DNA of 64,000 nucleotides from Paenibacillus amylolyticus (GCF_029689945.1 NZ_CP121451.1:6324001-6388000), one strand, 5' to 3'. Counted from the first letter of the stretch, positions 1 through 9,883 are shown. Notes: a model not told the origin generated them from the letters alone. Numbers and translations: made by a program.

Positions 1-1
1 T

Positions 2-484
2 CCCTACACCAAAAAGGAATCCCATCTGGAGAAGGACATCCTGCTATCCGGAATGTTTGGCGGATTGTTGCTTACACTCACGCTGATGATGTGTCTACTC
101 GTTATGGGGCCATTTATGACACAGCATCACTGGTTCGCCTCCTTCAACCTTTCCCAGAAGATCAATATCGGAAACTTTATACAACGCATCGAAGCGTTCA
201 TGGCATCGGTCTGGCTTATCGCTGTTTTCTTCAAAGCCGCTCTGTTTTTCTACAGTTTTGTCCTGGGCGTCGCCAACCTGTGTCGCTTGTCCAGTCACCG
301 TTCTCTGATCCTGCCGGGTTCCATGCTTATTCTCGCCATGTCCATTCTGATCTCACCCGACCAGAACTTTTATCTCAAGGTCATCATTCCCTATTGGATT
401 GATTGGGATCTGACCTGTGGGATTGCTCTGCCGCTGCTGCTTATTCTGGTGCATCATATGAAGTCTCGCTTTCAAAAAATATAA
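2..484 (+). CDS. GerAB/GerKB-type spore germination permease, C-terminal part
   Basis: The reading frame is open to the left window edge, so only the last ~160 residues are present. It has at least four hydrophobic segments and ends in a short basic tail (MKSRFQKI). The stretch 'KKINIGNFIQRIEAFMA' followed by 'VFFKAALFFYS' matches the conserved C-terminal half of the B subunit of germinant receptors. These subunits are APC-superfamily integral proteins of the spore inner membrane that take part in germinant sensing. The family is about 360-370 residues, so a little over half is missing upstream. An internal ATG at position 53 is not the true start. The next gene starts 54 nt downstream with its own ribosome binding site. 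Family assignment is by pattern recognition of the sequence only. Confidence 0.85.
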   Translation, partial: PYTKKESHLEKDILLSGMFGGLLLTLTLMMCLLVMGPFMTQHHWFASFNLSQKINIGNFIQRIEAFMASVWLIAVFFKAALFFYSFVLGVANLCRLSSHRSLILPGSMLILAMSILISPDQNFYLKVIIPYWIDWDLTCGIALPLLLILVHHMKSRFQKI

Positions 485-537
485 CCACATTCCAAATTGA
501 CCTGCGCAGACGGGTTGATGCGAGAGAGGAGTTCTCC

Positions 538-1488
538 ATGTTCAAACCGTTGATTCCGTTCGAACCCGTCTCCCGGGATACCCTACCCACCGGACCGCAA
601 TGGATTGCGCAGGTCAAGTGGGATGGAGTCCGCATGCTTGCCTATGAGGATGGGCAGGAGCTTCGCCTGGTGAATCGCAGATTACATGACCGAACTGCAC
701 AATATCCCGAACTGGTGACACCACGTAATTTGTGCTCTGGTTCCTCGTATATTTTGGATGGCGAAGTTATTGCGTTGGACCCGGACACGGGAAAACCTTC
801 GTTTTATCATGTTCTGCGGCGGGATCGCATGAGCAGACCCGAAGGCATCGCCCAAGCCATACATCAGATTCCGGTCACGTATATGGTATTTGATATCCTG
901 TTCTATGAGGGGAAATGGGTGACGGATCAGCCTTTGGCAGATCGACAGCGCCTGCTGCACGAGGTACTTAACACCGCCCCGCATGTTCAGGAAGTCACCA
1001 ATACACTGGATGCCGCTTCCCTGCTTTCAGTTATGAGACAGCATCAGATGGAAGGCATCGTCTGCAAAGATCTCACCAGCAGTTATGGCATACAGGGTAA
1101 GGACCCGCGCTGGCAGAAGCTCAAAATCATGCATGATGTATATGCCATGATCGGGGGAGTCACCTACCGGAGCGGTATTGTGAATGCTGTCGCGATCGGT
1201 GTATATGATGGGCCCAATTTTGTCTATATTGGTCATGTCGGGACTGGCAGGCTGAACGCCGATACCTGGCGTGAACTCACTCAACAAGTGCAGCCTCTGA
1301 TCACGCAGGACAGACCGTTCCATAATGTACCCGAGCGCAGTGCAGAGACCACCTGGGTGGAACCGCAAATAGGTGTCAAAGTGCAATATATGGAACTGAC
1401 ACATCATCGCACACTACGCCATCCCAGTATCCAGACCTTCGCGGATGTAACCCGTGAGGATTGCTTGGCGAACCAGCTTCTTCATTGA
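538..1488 (+). CDS. ATP-dependent DNA ligase (LigD-type ligase domain, stand-alone)
   Basis: This 316-residue protein carries the nucleotidyltransferase core of ATP-dependent DNA ligases. Motif I is 'VKWDGVR', with K27 as the predicted adenylated lysine. Motif III/IIIa lies around 'TYMVFDILFYEGKW', motif IV is 'EGIVCKD' and motif V is 'WQKLKI'. An OB-fold domain follows (about 215-310), with 'VYIGHVGTGRLN'. The start at 538 is chosen because GAGAGAGGAG lies just upstream and the protein then begins directly before the catalytic domain; the frame stays open further upstream. The gene is followed 38 nt later by a LigD-type polymerase gene, so the pair likely supplies the sealing and gap-filling steps of non-homologous end joining. 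Ku is not in the window. Confidence 0.9.
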   Translation: MFKPLIPFEPVSRDTLPTGPQWIAQVKWDGVRMLAYEDGQELRLVNRRLHDRTAQYPELVTPRNLCSGSSYILDGEVIALDPDTGKPSFYHVLRRDRMSRPEGIAQAIHQIPVTYMVFDILFYEGKWVTDQPLADRQRLLHEVLNTAPHVQEVTNTLDAASLLSVMRQHQMEGIVCKDLTSSYGIQGKDPRWQKLKIMHDVYAMIGGVTYRSGIVNAVAIGVYDGPNFVYIGHVGTGRLNADTWRELTQQVQPLITQDRPFHNVPERSAETTWVEPQIGVKVQYMELTHHRTLRHPSIQTFADVTREDCLANQLLH

Positions 1489-1526
1489 ATCAGCACATTA
1501 TTCATTACGTATAGGAGGTGATCTGT

Positions 1527-2417
1527 ATGGCCCCCAAGATCCAGGGAACCATCGTAATCGAAGGCATAGAGCTCACGGTCACGAACCCGGACAAACTGTT
1601 ATGGCCGGATGCGGGTGTCACCAAGGCCATCTATCTGCAAAAGCTGGCTGCCCTGGCCCCCTATCTGCTCACGTATACAAACAATCGATTGCTAACCACC
1701 ATCCGATACCCCCACGGCGCTGGAGGGACCTTTTTCTATCAAAAAAATGCCCCTGAGCCTGTGCCGGATTATGTACGAACCGAAGTCCACGACGGCATCC
1801 GCTATGTAATCATGAATGGACTTCCCGAATTGTTATGGCTTGGCAATCTGGCAGCACTTGAATTTCATCCTTCTCTTCATGCTGTAGGAAGCCATCTGCC
1901 CTGTGAATGGATGATTGATCTGGACCCCTCTCAAGAACATGAGCCCCGAATCATGCAGGCCGCACTCATCGTTGGCGAAACCTTGACTTCACTTGGGTTG
2001 AGGTCCATTCCCAAAACTTCAGGAGCAACAGGAGTTCAGATTATCGTTCCGATCATTCAAGGTGTAACCTTTGATGAACTGCGAGACATCGGCTATTTTG
2101 TTGGCAAATATGTCACTCAGAAGCACCCGGATCTATTCACACTGGAACGACTCAAAAAGGATCGTGGAGACCGCATTTATTTTGACTATCTCCAGCATTA
2201 TGGAGGCAAGACCCTTGCCGCTCCCTATACACCACGTGCCAAATCCGGGGCTACGGTCTCAACTCCACTTACCTGGGATGAGGTTAAAAGCGATGTCTCC
2301 ATTCAGGATTACCATCTGATGAACATTATTGAACGCTTGAACCACACCGGTGATTTGATTGCAGCTGTTGAACCCCAACCGGTAGAGCTCATTCTCAAGC
2401 ATTTGAACAAAAAATAG
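1527..2417 (+). CDS. ligD: LigD-type primase-polymerase (NHEJ polymerase domain, stand-alone)
   Basis: This 296-residue protein is a PrimPol/AEP-family polymerase of the LigD POL type, which fills gaps and adds nucleotides at broken ends before ligation. Visible motifs are 'LEFHP' (H114), 'WMIDLDPS' with metal-binding D131 and D133, 'KTSGATGVQ' (K163-Q171) and 'IYFDYLQH' (D220, the likely third carboxylate). The end, 'PRAKSGATVSTPLTWDEV', is typical of the family. At Q171 some characterised LigD polymerases have histidine (my recollection of Pseudomonas LigD). The ATG at 1527 sits 6 nt after AGGAGGTG, better than the in-frame GTG at 1518. It is probably co-transcribed with the ligase upstream. 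Ligase and polymerase are separate polypeptides here rather than one fused LigD. Confidence 0.9.
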   Translation: MAPKIQGTIVIEGIELTVTNPDKLLWPDAGVTKAIYLQKLAALAPYLLTYTNNRLLTTIRYPHGAGGTFFYQKNAPEPVPDYVRTEVHDGIRYVIMNGLPELLWLGNLAALEFHPSLHAVGSHLPCEWMIDLDPSQEHEPRIMQAALIVGETLTSLGLRSIPKTSGATGVQIIVPIIQGVTFDELRDIGYFVGKYVTQKHPDLFTLERLKKDRGDRIYFDYLQHYGGKTLAAPYTPRAKSGATVSTPLTWDEVKSDVSIQDYHLMNIIERLNHTGDLIAAVEPQPVELILKHLNKK

Positions 2418-2448
2418 CCGACTCCCTCATTACAAGGGTGCCGGCTAT
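2408..2448 (-). terminator. Rho-independent terminator of yitT, overlapping the end of the ligD gene
   Basis: An imperfect 13-bp stem (ATAGCCG... / ...CGGCTAT, two mismatches) spans 2414-2448. On the minus strand it is followed by a run of U (the A tract at 2409-2414), so it best serves yitT. The ligD stop codon TAG lies inside the stem. Confidence 0.7.
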
Positions 2449-2472
2449 TCTCATTCGTGCGTATATGCATCG

Positions 2473-3384
2473 CTAATGGATACCTTTTTTCTTGAAACGT
2501 CCGCCCTTCACATCATGAATGTTGCCGATCGCCACAAAAGCTTGCGGGTCCCAATCTTCAACGATGGACTTGAGTTTCGCTTCTTCCAAGCGGGTAATGA
2601 CAACAAAGATGATCTTTTTCTCGTCGCCGCTGAATCCGCCCTCTCCATCCAGGAAAGTTACACCACGACCAAGACGGTCTGTCAGGGCTGAACCGATATC
2701 CCGATACTTCTCACTAATGATCCATACCGATTTGGACTGATCCAGTCCTTCATTCACGATATCAATCATCTTCATCGCAATATAATATGCAATCATGGAA
2801 TACAGGGCATTCGGCCAACCGAATACAAATCCTGCACCTGCGAAAATAAATACATTAATGAACAATACAATCTGTCCTACAGACAATGGTGACTTCTCAC
2901 TAAGCAGGATAGCCACAATCTCCGTACCATCCAGTGAACCGCCAGACCGAATAACGAGTCCAACACCCACACCCAAAATCAATCCGCCAAATACAGCTCC
3001 AAGCAAAGGCTCTCCTGGTGTTAATGCAGGAACATGGTGCAATAACGAAGTCCCGATGGACATGACCACGATCCCCAGCAATGTGGATAACGCAAATGTT
3101 TTACCAATCTGCTTGTAACCCAGAATCAGGAACGGCAAGTTGAGCAAGGTCAGGAATACGCCGAGCGGCAGATGCGTAAGCTCTGACACCATAATTGAAA
3201 TCCCCGTAATCCCACCATCAATAACACCATTCGGTACGAGAAATACTTCAAGCGATACAGCCATTAGTGCAGCACCGATCAGAATCATCACAATACGTTG
3301 CAGCAGCTTTAAAGTAAACACCGAGCTTTTGACCCCGCGGTCAGCTTGCTTGGCTGTTAGTTCTTTCACCGTTACATTGGACAT
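2473..3384 (-). CDS. YitT family membrane protein (DUF161 + DUF2179)
   Basis: This 303-residue protein has five to six predicted membrane segments (about residues 27-210), including the family signature 'PNGVIDGGITGISI' and 'GGSLDGTEIVAILL'. A soluble C-terminal domain (about 220-300) contains 'GVTFLDGEGGFSG' and 'IIFVVITRLEEAKLKSIVEDWDPQAFVAIGN' in overlapping blocks, matching DUF2179. The length is usual for YitT/YvjA proteins of Bacillales. The family has no firmly established biochemical role; some members are linked to transport or sporulation quality control. The gene is monocistronic: a terminator follows on its own strand, and the upstream cardiolipin synthase gene is closed off by terminators. 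The start follows a GGGGG-type SD sequence at about 3388-3393. Confidence 0.9.
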   Translation of the reverse strand: MSNVTVKELTAKQADRGVKSSVFTLKLLQRIVMILIGAALMAVSLEVFLVPNGVIDGGITGISIMVSELTHLPLGVFLTLLNLPFLILGYKQIGKTFALSTLLGIVVMSIGTSLLHHVPALTPGEPLLGAVFGGLILGVGVGLVIRSGGSLDGTEIVAILLSEKSPLSVGQIVLFINVFIFAGAGFVFGWPNALYSMIAYYIAMKMIDIVNEGLDQSKSVWIISEKYRDIGSALTDRLGRGVTFLDGEGGFSGDEKKIIFVVITRLEEAKLKSIVEDWDPQAFVAIGNIHDVKGGRFKKKGIH

Positions 3385-3562
3385 GGTATCCCCCCGTTAA
3401 ATCAGTGTGTGAATCCATTTTATAAATCATTTAAATACTCAGGGTGAATCTACATATGGAGAACCATGTACCCTGGCCATACAAGCACAAGCATCTAAAG
3501 GCGATATAAAATGGATTCAAAATGTTCTTCATCCCGGTTTGCACTTTCAAAAGAGAGCAAAA

Positions 3563-3588
3563 GGGAGCCTGTTTTCCCGCAGACTCCC
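3563..3588 (-). terminator. Second hairpin downstream of cls
   Basis: A 9-bp stem (GGGAGTCTG / CAGGCTCCC on the minus strand, one G-U pair) is followed by TTTTGCTCTCTTTT. It lies about 150 nt after the cls stop and 180 nt before yitT, so it may be a backup terminator. The rest of 3385-3562 holds no gene and probably contains the yitT promoter. Confidence 0.45.
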
Positions 3589-3657
3589 CTCCTTCGCCAA
3601 GACATGATTTATATATCTATTATATCATAAAAGATCAAATTTGCACAAAATACTTAG

Positions 3658-3696
3658 CAAAAAGAAGATAAATTCACAAAAAGTGAACTTATCTTC
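3658..3696 (-). terminator. Rho-independent terminator of cls
   Basis: A 14-bp stem with one G-U pair (GAAGATAAGTTCAC / GTGAATTTATCTTC), a five-base loop and a following TTTTT tract on the minus strand. It lies 20 nt after the cls stop codon. Confidence 0.85.
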
Positions 3697-3716
3697 AGAA
3701 ATCTGCCCTAAATCGG

Positions 3717-5156
3717 CTAAAGAAGCGGAGAAAGCATCCGAGAAAGCATTTCTGCGCCTTTTTGCCATCGTGAACGCTGCTGAAATACTTTCCCATCGAT
3801 CTGACTGCATTCCCGGAGATCACGTTCAAAGTCAGTGATCAACCGCTGAATCGCAGAGGACTCGAACAGGACAGCCGTCAACTCAAAATTGCAGAAAAAA
3901 CTGCGCATATCCATGTTTGCTGTTCCGACTGTAGCGAGCAACTCATCTACGATCATCACTTTGGCATGTACAAAACCTTTGCGATATTGAAAGAACTTCA
4001 CACCTGCTCGCAATAGTTCCTCCACATATGAGAGTGACGCCAGATGCACCAGCCTTGAATCGGATTGATACGGAATAATAATTCTTACATCGACGCCACT
4101 GACAGCCGCTGTTTTGAGTGCCTCATATAGTGCAGGATCAGGTATAAAATAAGGTGTGGTGATGTAGATCCGTTCACAAGCTACAGAAATGGCCCCAAAA
4201 CACATCTCCTGAATGGCATCCCAGTCCTGATCCGGTCCACTGGCCAGTATCTGAATTCGCTCTTCCCCGCTACATATATGGGGAGGAAACAATTCTGAAA
4301 GCTGAGGTTCGGTGATGCGCTCACCAGCAGCCAGTTTCCAATCATTCAAAAACGTACTTTGCAGAAAGTATACGGCGTCTCCCTCAATCTGCACATGTGT
4401 ATCCCGCCAGAAACCGACTTCTGGATATTGCCCAAGATAATCATCACCTACGTTAATGCCGCCCACAAAACCAACCTGTCCATCGACAACAACAATCTTG
4501 CGGTGATTGCGGTAGTTGACTCTGCGGTCAATCGTAGCGATGAGCGGTGGGAGAAAATAATGGAACTCCACACCTGCCTCCTGAAGTTCGCGAATAAAAC
4601 TGCCTTTCATCTTGTGGCTGCCGAGACCGTCGCAGATAAACCGAACCTTCACACCCTCTTGCGCTTTACGAATCATGACTTCCTGAAACAAAGTGCTGAT
4701 GACATCATCGCGGAAAATGTAAAATTCCACATGCAAATGGTGCTTTGCTTTTTTCATTTCTCGCAGCATTGCCGCGAATGCCTCTTCCCCATTGGTGAGT
4801 ACCGTGCTGTGGTTACACCCCGTGATCGGGCTCTCCGACAGATGGGATAACAGGTTAAATAATCGATGCTGATGGCTGAAACGATCACCAGGCATCTGTT
4901 CGACATCTCCAATGATATGGGCTTGTTCCCAGATCGTTTCCTTCATTTCACGGAAGATGCGCGATCCACCCTTGCGGAGTTTTTTTCGTTTGTTATAATC
5001 CTGCGCCACGAAATAATACACTACAAAGCCGATCAAAGGTACGCAGAACAAAATAAACAGCCAAGCTACAGCTTTGCCCGGATTGCGAAATTCCAGCAAA
5101 AGAATTGTAGCTGCCTGAAAAATAAATACGATTAGTATAATGACCAGCCAGAACAT
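3717..5156 (-). CDS. cls: Cardiolipin synthase
   Basis: This 479-residue phospholipase-D-superfamily enzyme joins two phosphatidylglycerol molecules into cardiolipin plus glycerol at the membrane. Two N-terminal membrane helices occupy about residues 2-20 and 28-50. Two HKD motifs are complete: 'NHRKIVVVD' (H218, K220, D225) and 'VHAKVMIVD' (H397, K399, D404). 'EFYIFRDD' and 'YITTPYFIPD' are typical blocks of bacterial ClsA-type enzymes, and the length is normal. The gene stands alone: it is divergent from the CBS protein gene upstream and closed by a strong terminator. The start ATG is preceded by GAGGAAG. Nothing in it looks damaged. Confidence 0.95.
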   Translation of the reverse strand: MFWLVIILIVFIFQAATILLLEFRNPGKAVAWLFILFCVPLIGFVVYYFVAQDYNKRKKLRKGGSRIFREMKETIWEQAHIIGDVEQMPGDRFSHQHRLFNLLSHLSESPITGCNHSTVLTNGEEAFAAMLREMKKAKHHLHVEFYIFRDDVISTLFQEVMIRKAQEGVKVRFICDGLGSHKMKGSFIRELQEAGVEFHYFLPPLIATIDRRVNYRNHRKIVVVDGQVGFVGGINVGDDYLGQYPEVGFWRDTHVQIEGDAVYFLQSTFLNDWKLAAGERITEPQLSELFPPHICSGEERIQILASGPDQDWDAIQEMCFGAISVACERIYITTPYFIPDPALYEALKTAAVSGVDVRIIIPYQSDSRLVHLASLSYVEELLRAGVKFFQYRKGFVHAKVMIVDELLATVGTANMDMRSFFCNFELTAVLFESSAIQRLITDFERDLRECSQIDGKVFQQRSRWQKGAEMLSRMLSPLL

Positions 5157-5455
5157 TCGGCTTCCTCCTCAGGTGGCAAGCTTCATGACCTTGCCGTTCT
5201 ATAGCTTTGACGAATATGCCTACAGCTAATCATAGATACCCAATAAAGACCCTGTTCGTAACGTACACTTAGATAAAACTTTACATAAGCAGATGGAATA
5301 CTTGATTCTGGAAATTGCAAAACAGCGCTGTGAAGCCATTATGCCCATTCACCTTCCAGACTCTTCCTCTTTTCTTCATGATATGGTGGTCTTCTTACGT
5401 AAAATTAGATATAATACTCGTTAAAAACTTATTACTAAAAGGAGAACAGTAGTGA

Positions 5456-6813
5456 ATGGACAGTGAGAGGTATGCGTTAAATTTAGTATTGGTTGCGATT
5501 TTGATAGGATTTTCGGCGTTTTTTGTTGCAGTGGAGTTCGCGCTGGTGCGGGTTAGACCAAGCCGGATCGACCAAATGATTGCAGAAGGAAACAAGCGTG
5601 CGCTGGCTGTGAAACAAGCCGTTGCCAATCTGGACGGATATTTGTCCGCCTGCCAGCTTGGGATCACGATTACCTCTCTGGGACTGGGCTGGCTGGGTGA
5701 ACCAACGGTAGAGAAGATTCTCCACCCTGTGTTCGAGAGCATGAACATTCCTGATGCGGTTTCTTCATTCTTATCGTTTGTTATTGCGTTTGTTGCCATC
5801 ACGTATCTGCATGTTGTCGTTGGTGAACTCGCCCCAAAAACGATTGCAATCCGGAAAGCGGAGACTGTTGCCTTGCTGACGTCTACACCTATCATCTGGT
5901 TTAACCGAATTATGTATCCTTTTATCTGGCTGTTAAACGGCTCAGCGAACCAACTGGTGAGACTGTTCGGAATCAAACCTGCTTCCGAGCATGAAGATGC
6001 TCACTCCGAAGAAGAGTTGCAGATCATTATTAATGAGAGCTTCGAAAGTGGTAAAATCAACCAAGCCGAGTTCGGTTATGTAAGTCGGATCTTTGCTTTT
6101 GATGAGATGTTAGCGAAAGAAATCATGGTACCCGGACCGATATGGTCTGCCTTTATGTAAATAAAACAAACGAGGAAAACCTGGAGATTATTCGTGAAGA
6201 GCAATATACCCGTTTTCCAGTCGTTAATGAGAGCAAAGACGATATTATCGGTATCATTAATACGAAACAATTCTTCCTGGAACTTTACGGAAATGATGAA
6301 CCCGTTGATCTGTCTTCCCTGATTCAGCCTGTATCGGCTGTTCACGAAACAACTCCTGTGAAGGACTTGCTCAAGAAAATGCAGAAAGATGGCGTACACA
6401 TTGCCGTGCTGGTCGACGAATATGGAGGAACTTCCGGAATTGTAACCATTGAGGATGTGCTTGAACAGATTGTCGGCGAGATCCGCGACGAGTTCGACGC
6501 AGACGAAGTGGAGGATATTCAGGTCATCAATGAGAACTATGTCATTATGGATGGCAAGGTTTCCTTATCGAAGGTAAACGACATGTTTATGTCCAGCCTG
6601 GATGCGGATGAGTGGGACACGATTGGAGGATGGCTCTATAGTCATCGTCCCGAGATGAACGAACAGGAAGAATATGAGTTCGAGAATCTGACCTTTGTTT
6701 TGCTGGAAAAAGACAAGAATCGGTTCTACAAAGTCGCTGTTGTTCCCAAGGAACCACTGACAATGTCCGACTATACCGATGAAGACGAGAACGAGTCCAA
6801 TTGGACCAAATAA
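5456..6813 (+). pseudogene. DUF21/CBS-domain membrane protein (CNNM/CorC, 'hemolysin' family), frameshifted
   Basis: Two overlapping frames (5456-6160 and 6142-6813) encode successive parts of one protein of ~452 residues. The N-terminal part is a DUF21 transmembrane domain ('ACQLGITITSLGLGWLGE', 'VGELAPKTIAIRK'). The second part has paired CBS domains ('RFPVVNESKDDIIGIIN', 'DEYGGTSGIVTIEDVLEQIVGEI') and a C-terminal CorC_HlyC domain. The family is linked to magnesium and cobalt export. The reading breaks in 'EIMVP/RTDMVCL', at CCC 6131-6133, where one extra C restores frame and length. I think the break is a sequence error, because both halves look fully conserved. The start at 5456 follows AAAGGAG. 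Upstream, 5157-5455 has no gene; a TATAAT at 5410-5415 is a possible -10 box. Confidence 0.85.
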
Positions 6814-6824
6814 ATCCATTTTAT

Positions 6825-6872
6825 AGAGGATGTCCCATAAGTCATGAATATGACGGAGGACATCCTCTTTTA
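6825..6872 (+). terminator. Rho-independent terminator after the CBS protein gene
   Basis: A perfect 11-bp stem (AGAGGATGTCC / GGACATCCTCT) with a 22-base loop is followed by TTTT and, slightly later, by a seven-base T run. Confidence 0.85.
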
Positions 6873-6884
6873 GTGTTATTTTTT

Positions 6885-7077
6885 TAATGAACCTGACACA
6901 CGCTATTCGCTCCCATTGGCCCAGATCTGAGATCTAACGAATCACAGAGACACTATTTCGTCGATTTAATGGATTTTTAGGTTTGGAAGCCCTTTTATGA
7001 CGAAATAGCGTTACTAGGGTTCGTTAAATCTTGCAACCGTTAATTATCTGCCTTTTAAGATGCGGTAGGTTCGTTAG
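6885..7077. repeat. Dispersed palindromic repeat, copy A (~193 bp)
   Basis: This intergenic block between two convergent genes is bounded by TAATGAACCT on the left and its near-inverse AGGTTCGTTAG on the right. Inside is an imperfect 28-bp inverted repeat (6935-6962 with 6999-7026, about 22 of 28 positions pairing) carrying CTAACGAAT and CTATTTCGTC. A second element with the same arrangement and almost the same length lies at 57955-58149. No coding potential is seen. It resembles a non-autonomous REP- or MITE-like element. Confidence 0.6.
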
Positions 7078-7147
7078 CGCTTGGAGCAAGACGGAATTCC
7101 TTTTGAGACAGCCCCATTTCTAACTCAAGGTGTTACGCTTCTCCATG

Positions 7148-8736
7148 TTATTGTAATACCCACTTCGCAATATCATCGATAATGGCTTTGGAAACATTGG
7201 ATGGCTCAGCGTACTCTTGACCAATCGAAAGTCCATCATAGCTGGATAACAGATGATTTACCTTTGGATAGCTACGGTACGTTACATTGGCATGACCTTG
7301 CAGAGCCGATTTCCAGGTTTGGAATTGTTTCATAGACACTTGCACATCATTTTCGCCCTGGATAATGAGCATAGGGGTATTTTGTGTTTTTGCCAATTCC
7401 GCAGGTACATAATCCCTCTGCTCAAACCACCAATAAGCAGGTTGAAGCGCAAACGCCTCAGGAAGATGATCTACAGAATAGTTAGGATCTTTCACAATCT
7501 TGGCAACATTTTTATAAAAATCAACCTGTCCCTGAATGATCTCCGTATCCAAACCAAGCTGCTTCATGCGATTGAGCAATTCGTCCTGCTGCTCGGTGAG
7601 CACATCGACAAAGCTGCTACTTGGTGCAGCAAGCAGAATACTACCTGCAATATCATGTTGATCATCCTCGGCAATGATTAACGGCATTGCAAACCCGCCT
7701 TGACTATGTCCAGCTACAAAAATCGCTGCAGAATCAATACTTTTATTCTTTTTAAGTAATTCCACTGCATCGTTTACCTGATCTACGCTCTCTTGTTTTA
7801 ATGTGAATTTAGGCTGTGAAGCGACCTTATAGGTATGCTCATACGTGACCTTATCGTATCTTAATACGGCAACACCTTGAGAAGCTAAACCTACAGCAAG
7901 ATCACGGAAAGGCTTCGCCCCACCAATGGCAGCATCTTGATTACTGGGCCCAGAACCGTGTACCAGAATGACCACCGGGAAAGGTCCCTCTCCTTTGGGC
8001 AAAGTTAATGTTCCTGGTAAAGCCAAATCCCCTGACCAACCGTAATGGCTTGTTCTGTATAGGCTGATGGGTCATCATAGCTTGGTTTTTGATACTCATC
8101 TGGCGTAGCGGGAGCAATATACAAGTCATCCACAAGTCCATCATCATTCATTCTGACCGTAATATTTATCTGAGTAAGCTCTGTCTTAAACGTATAGGTA
8201 ACATTGCGATGCACGTTGTTATTTACTGTGTGCTTGGCTACGGCTTCACTTGTAATTTTGCCATTTTGTGCTTCTAAAGCTCCCCATAGCTGACTCAACA
8301 ACGTCGGTGACAACACTCCACTCACCGAGGTATGAACATACTTGGCAGCCTCTTTGCCGTCACCCTCACTTAAAAGTGAAATGAACCGATCCTCCGGTGA
8401 TGCCTTTAATGTCTCGGTAAGAAACCCTTCATCCATATAGGTAACCCCTTTCGTTAACCGAACAGGATTGTCCAAGGGGATCACTTGCCCGTTCACAATT
8501 GCCTGTTGGTCTCCTACCTTCACTACAATCGTAAGCTCACTTTTTCGAATTGTAATTTGTCCTGTTTGTTGTTGCCAAAGTACCTCTGCCCCATTCTTCG
8601 CTGCAATCTCACGAACTGGAACGAGATTTACAGGACCAGCGGGCTTCTCAGCAGCTGCTAAGATGGATGTTACCGGCAGCATAAGACATACGACAGTAAG
8701 AGAACATAATAGCTTTTTCCAATTATTCATCGTCAT
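7148..8736 (-). pseudogene. Exported alpha/beta hydrolase with copper-amine-oxidase-like and DUF3887-like N-terminus, frameshifted
   Basis: Two frames (8005-8736 and 7148-8026) together encode ~529 residues. The N-terminus has a signal peptide ('LLCSLTVVCLMLPVTSILAAA'). A stretch like copper-amine-oxidase N-terminal repeats follows ('VPVREIAAKNGAEVLW'), then a DUF3887-like region ('LLSQLWGALEAQNGKI'). The second part is an alpha/beta hydrolase with 'LVHGSGPSNQD', the nucleophile elbow 'GHSQGG', an acid near 'IQGENDVQV' and the histidine in 'VNHLL'. The break is in a run of four C at 8029-8032 (plus strand), where one more base restores 'TVGQGDLALPGTLTLPKG'. It is the last gene of the GntR operon, 45 nt after the DUF1648 gene. 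Substrate unknown; probably a secreted or cell-surface esterase/peptidase-like enzyme. Confidence 0.8.
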
Positions 8737-8781
8737 AACTCCTCCAAATCATTTTTATGATATGCATAGAACGATGAGCTT

Positions 8782-9883
8782 TTATTGGCTCAGAACTATA
8801 CTTATACCAACCATAGCCAGAATGAATAACAACAAATACCAAGATAGTGGACGAGCAAAGTTCATCGTCCAGCCAATCCCATAACGTTTTTCTACGATAA
8901 AAGAAGGATCATTGGCATTGAAGTAAATAAAACCAAGCTTCCAATAATCATCGTCATTCACAGGCTGTTCCTTGGATCGTTCCCCATCTTCCTGATGATT
9001 ACGAATCTTCCCTCCGCCTTGTCTGGCTGTGAGAGACAGCCATACCGCGCCTAACACGATCAGTACAGGGATAATGAAGCTCACGCCTGTTAATAAGACC
9101 AGATTGGGGACGAACATATTGATCTGAATGAAGGCAAATAAGATGGTAAGAAGCAATGCTGTAATGATCGTAAATAAGGACCACTTACGGCGGAATCGAA
9201 TATGTTCAGCAGCAAATTGGGCAGGATTGGATGGAGTAAGCTGTTGTTTGCTTGTTTTAATACTCCAGTTTACCAACATCATCAATACAATGATTCCTAG
9301 CTGTACAAGATTAATAGCCAGTACTGAAAGGTAAGTTTTGGGCACACTGGAAGTGACATTGCCCTGAAAATCATATTTCATCGGAATGACGTTGGGCAGT
9401 GCGTTATAGTTCAAGATCGAAATGATCGCAATAGCCACAATAATAGCCATATGAATGAGAAACCAATAGTTTGAATAGGTGAGTTTATTTTGACGGAAGG
9501 TGGTATCGATTTTAACCCTTGGAGGTGACTCTACAGTTGTAAGCGTGCCTTTTATCTTGATCATCTTAGAACGAAAATATAGTTGCAGTACTGCCCAGTA
9601 CACGATGAATATCATGGTGCACACACCGGTGATCATTGCGGTAGATTCTTCATTGGCAGACTGGAGTAAATACAGACAGGCAAGGATAACTATCCCGTTT
9701 CCAATCAGACTTACTGTAGCAAACGCTTCTCCGAAGCTTACGTAAAACTGGTGTATAGTAATTATATTGACTTACCGTAACTCCAAAGCTGATGGTTTCC
9801 CTTGTCACATAGGGTGCAAAGGATAGAAATAAGGCTACTGGAGCCAAGATTAAGATGACAGATAATAAACTAAATAGTTGCAT
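8782..9883 (-). pseudogene. DUF1648 membrane protein, frameshifted
   Basis: Two frames (9650-9892 and 8782-9636) make one ~366-residue membrane protein with roughly eight hydrophobic segments. The middle contains 'NYNALPNVIPMKYDFQGNVTSSVPK', the signature of DUF1648, and the C-terminal part 'YWKLGFIYFNANDPSFIVEKRYGIGWTMN' is typical of the DUF5808-like end of these proteins. The break lies near AAA 9721-9723 (plus strand). Unlike the other breaks in this window the frame change fits one extra T (or two missing bases). The start at 9883 follows AAAGGAG with a 10-nt gap. Many such genes follow a YtrA-type GntR regulator, as here (23 nt). Function not established. Confidence 0.75.
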
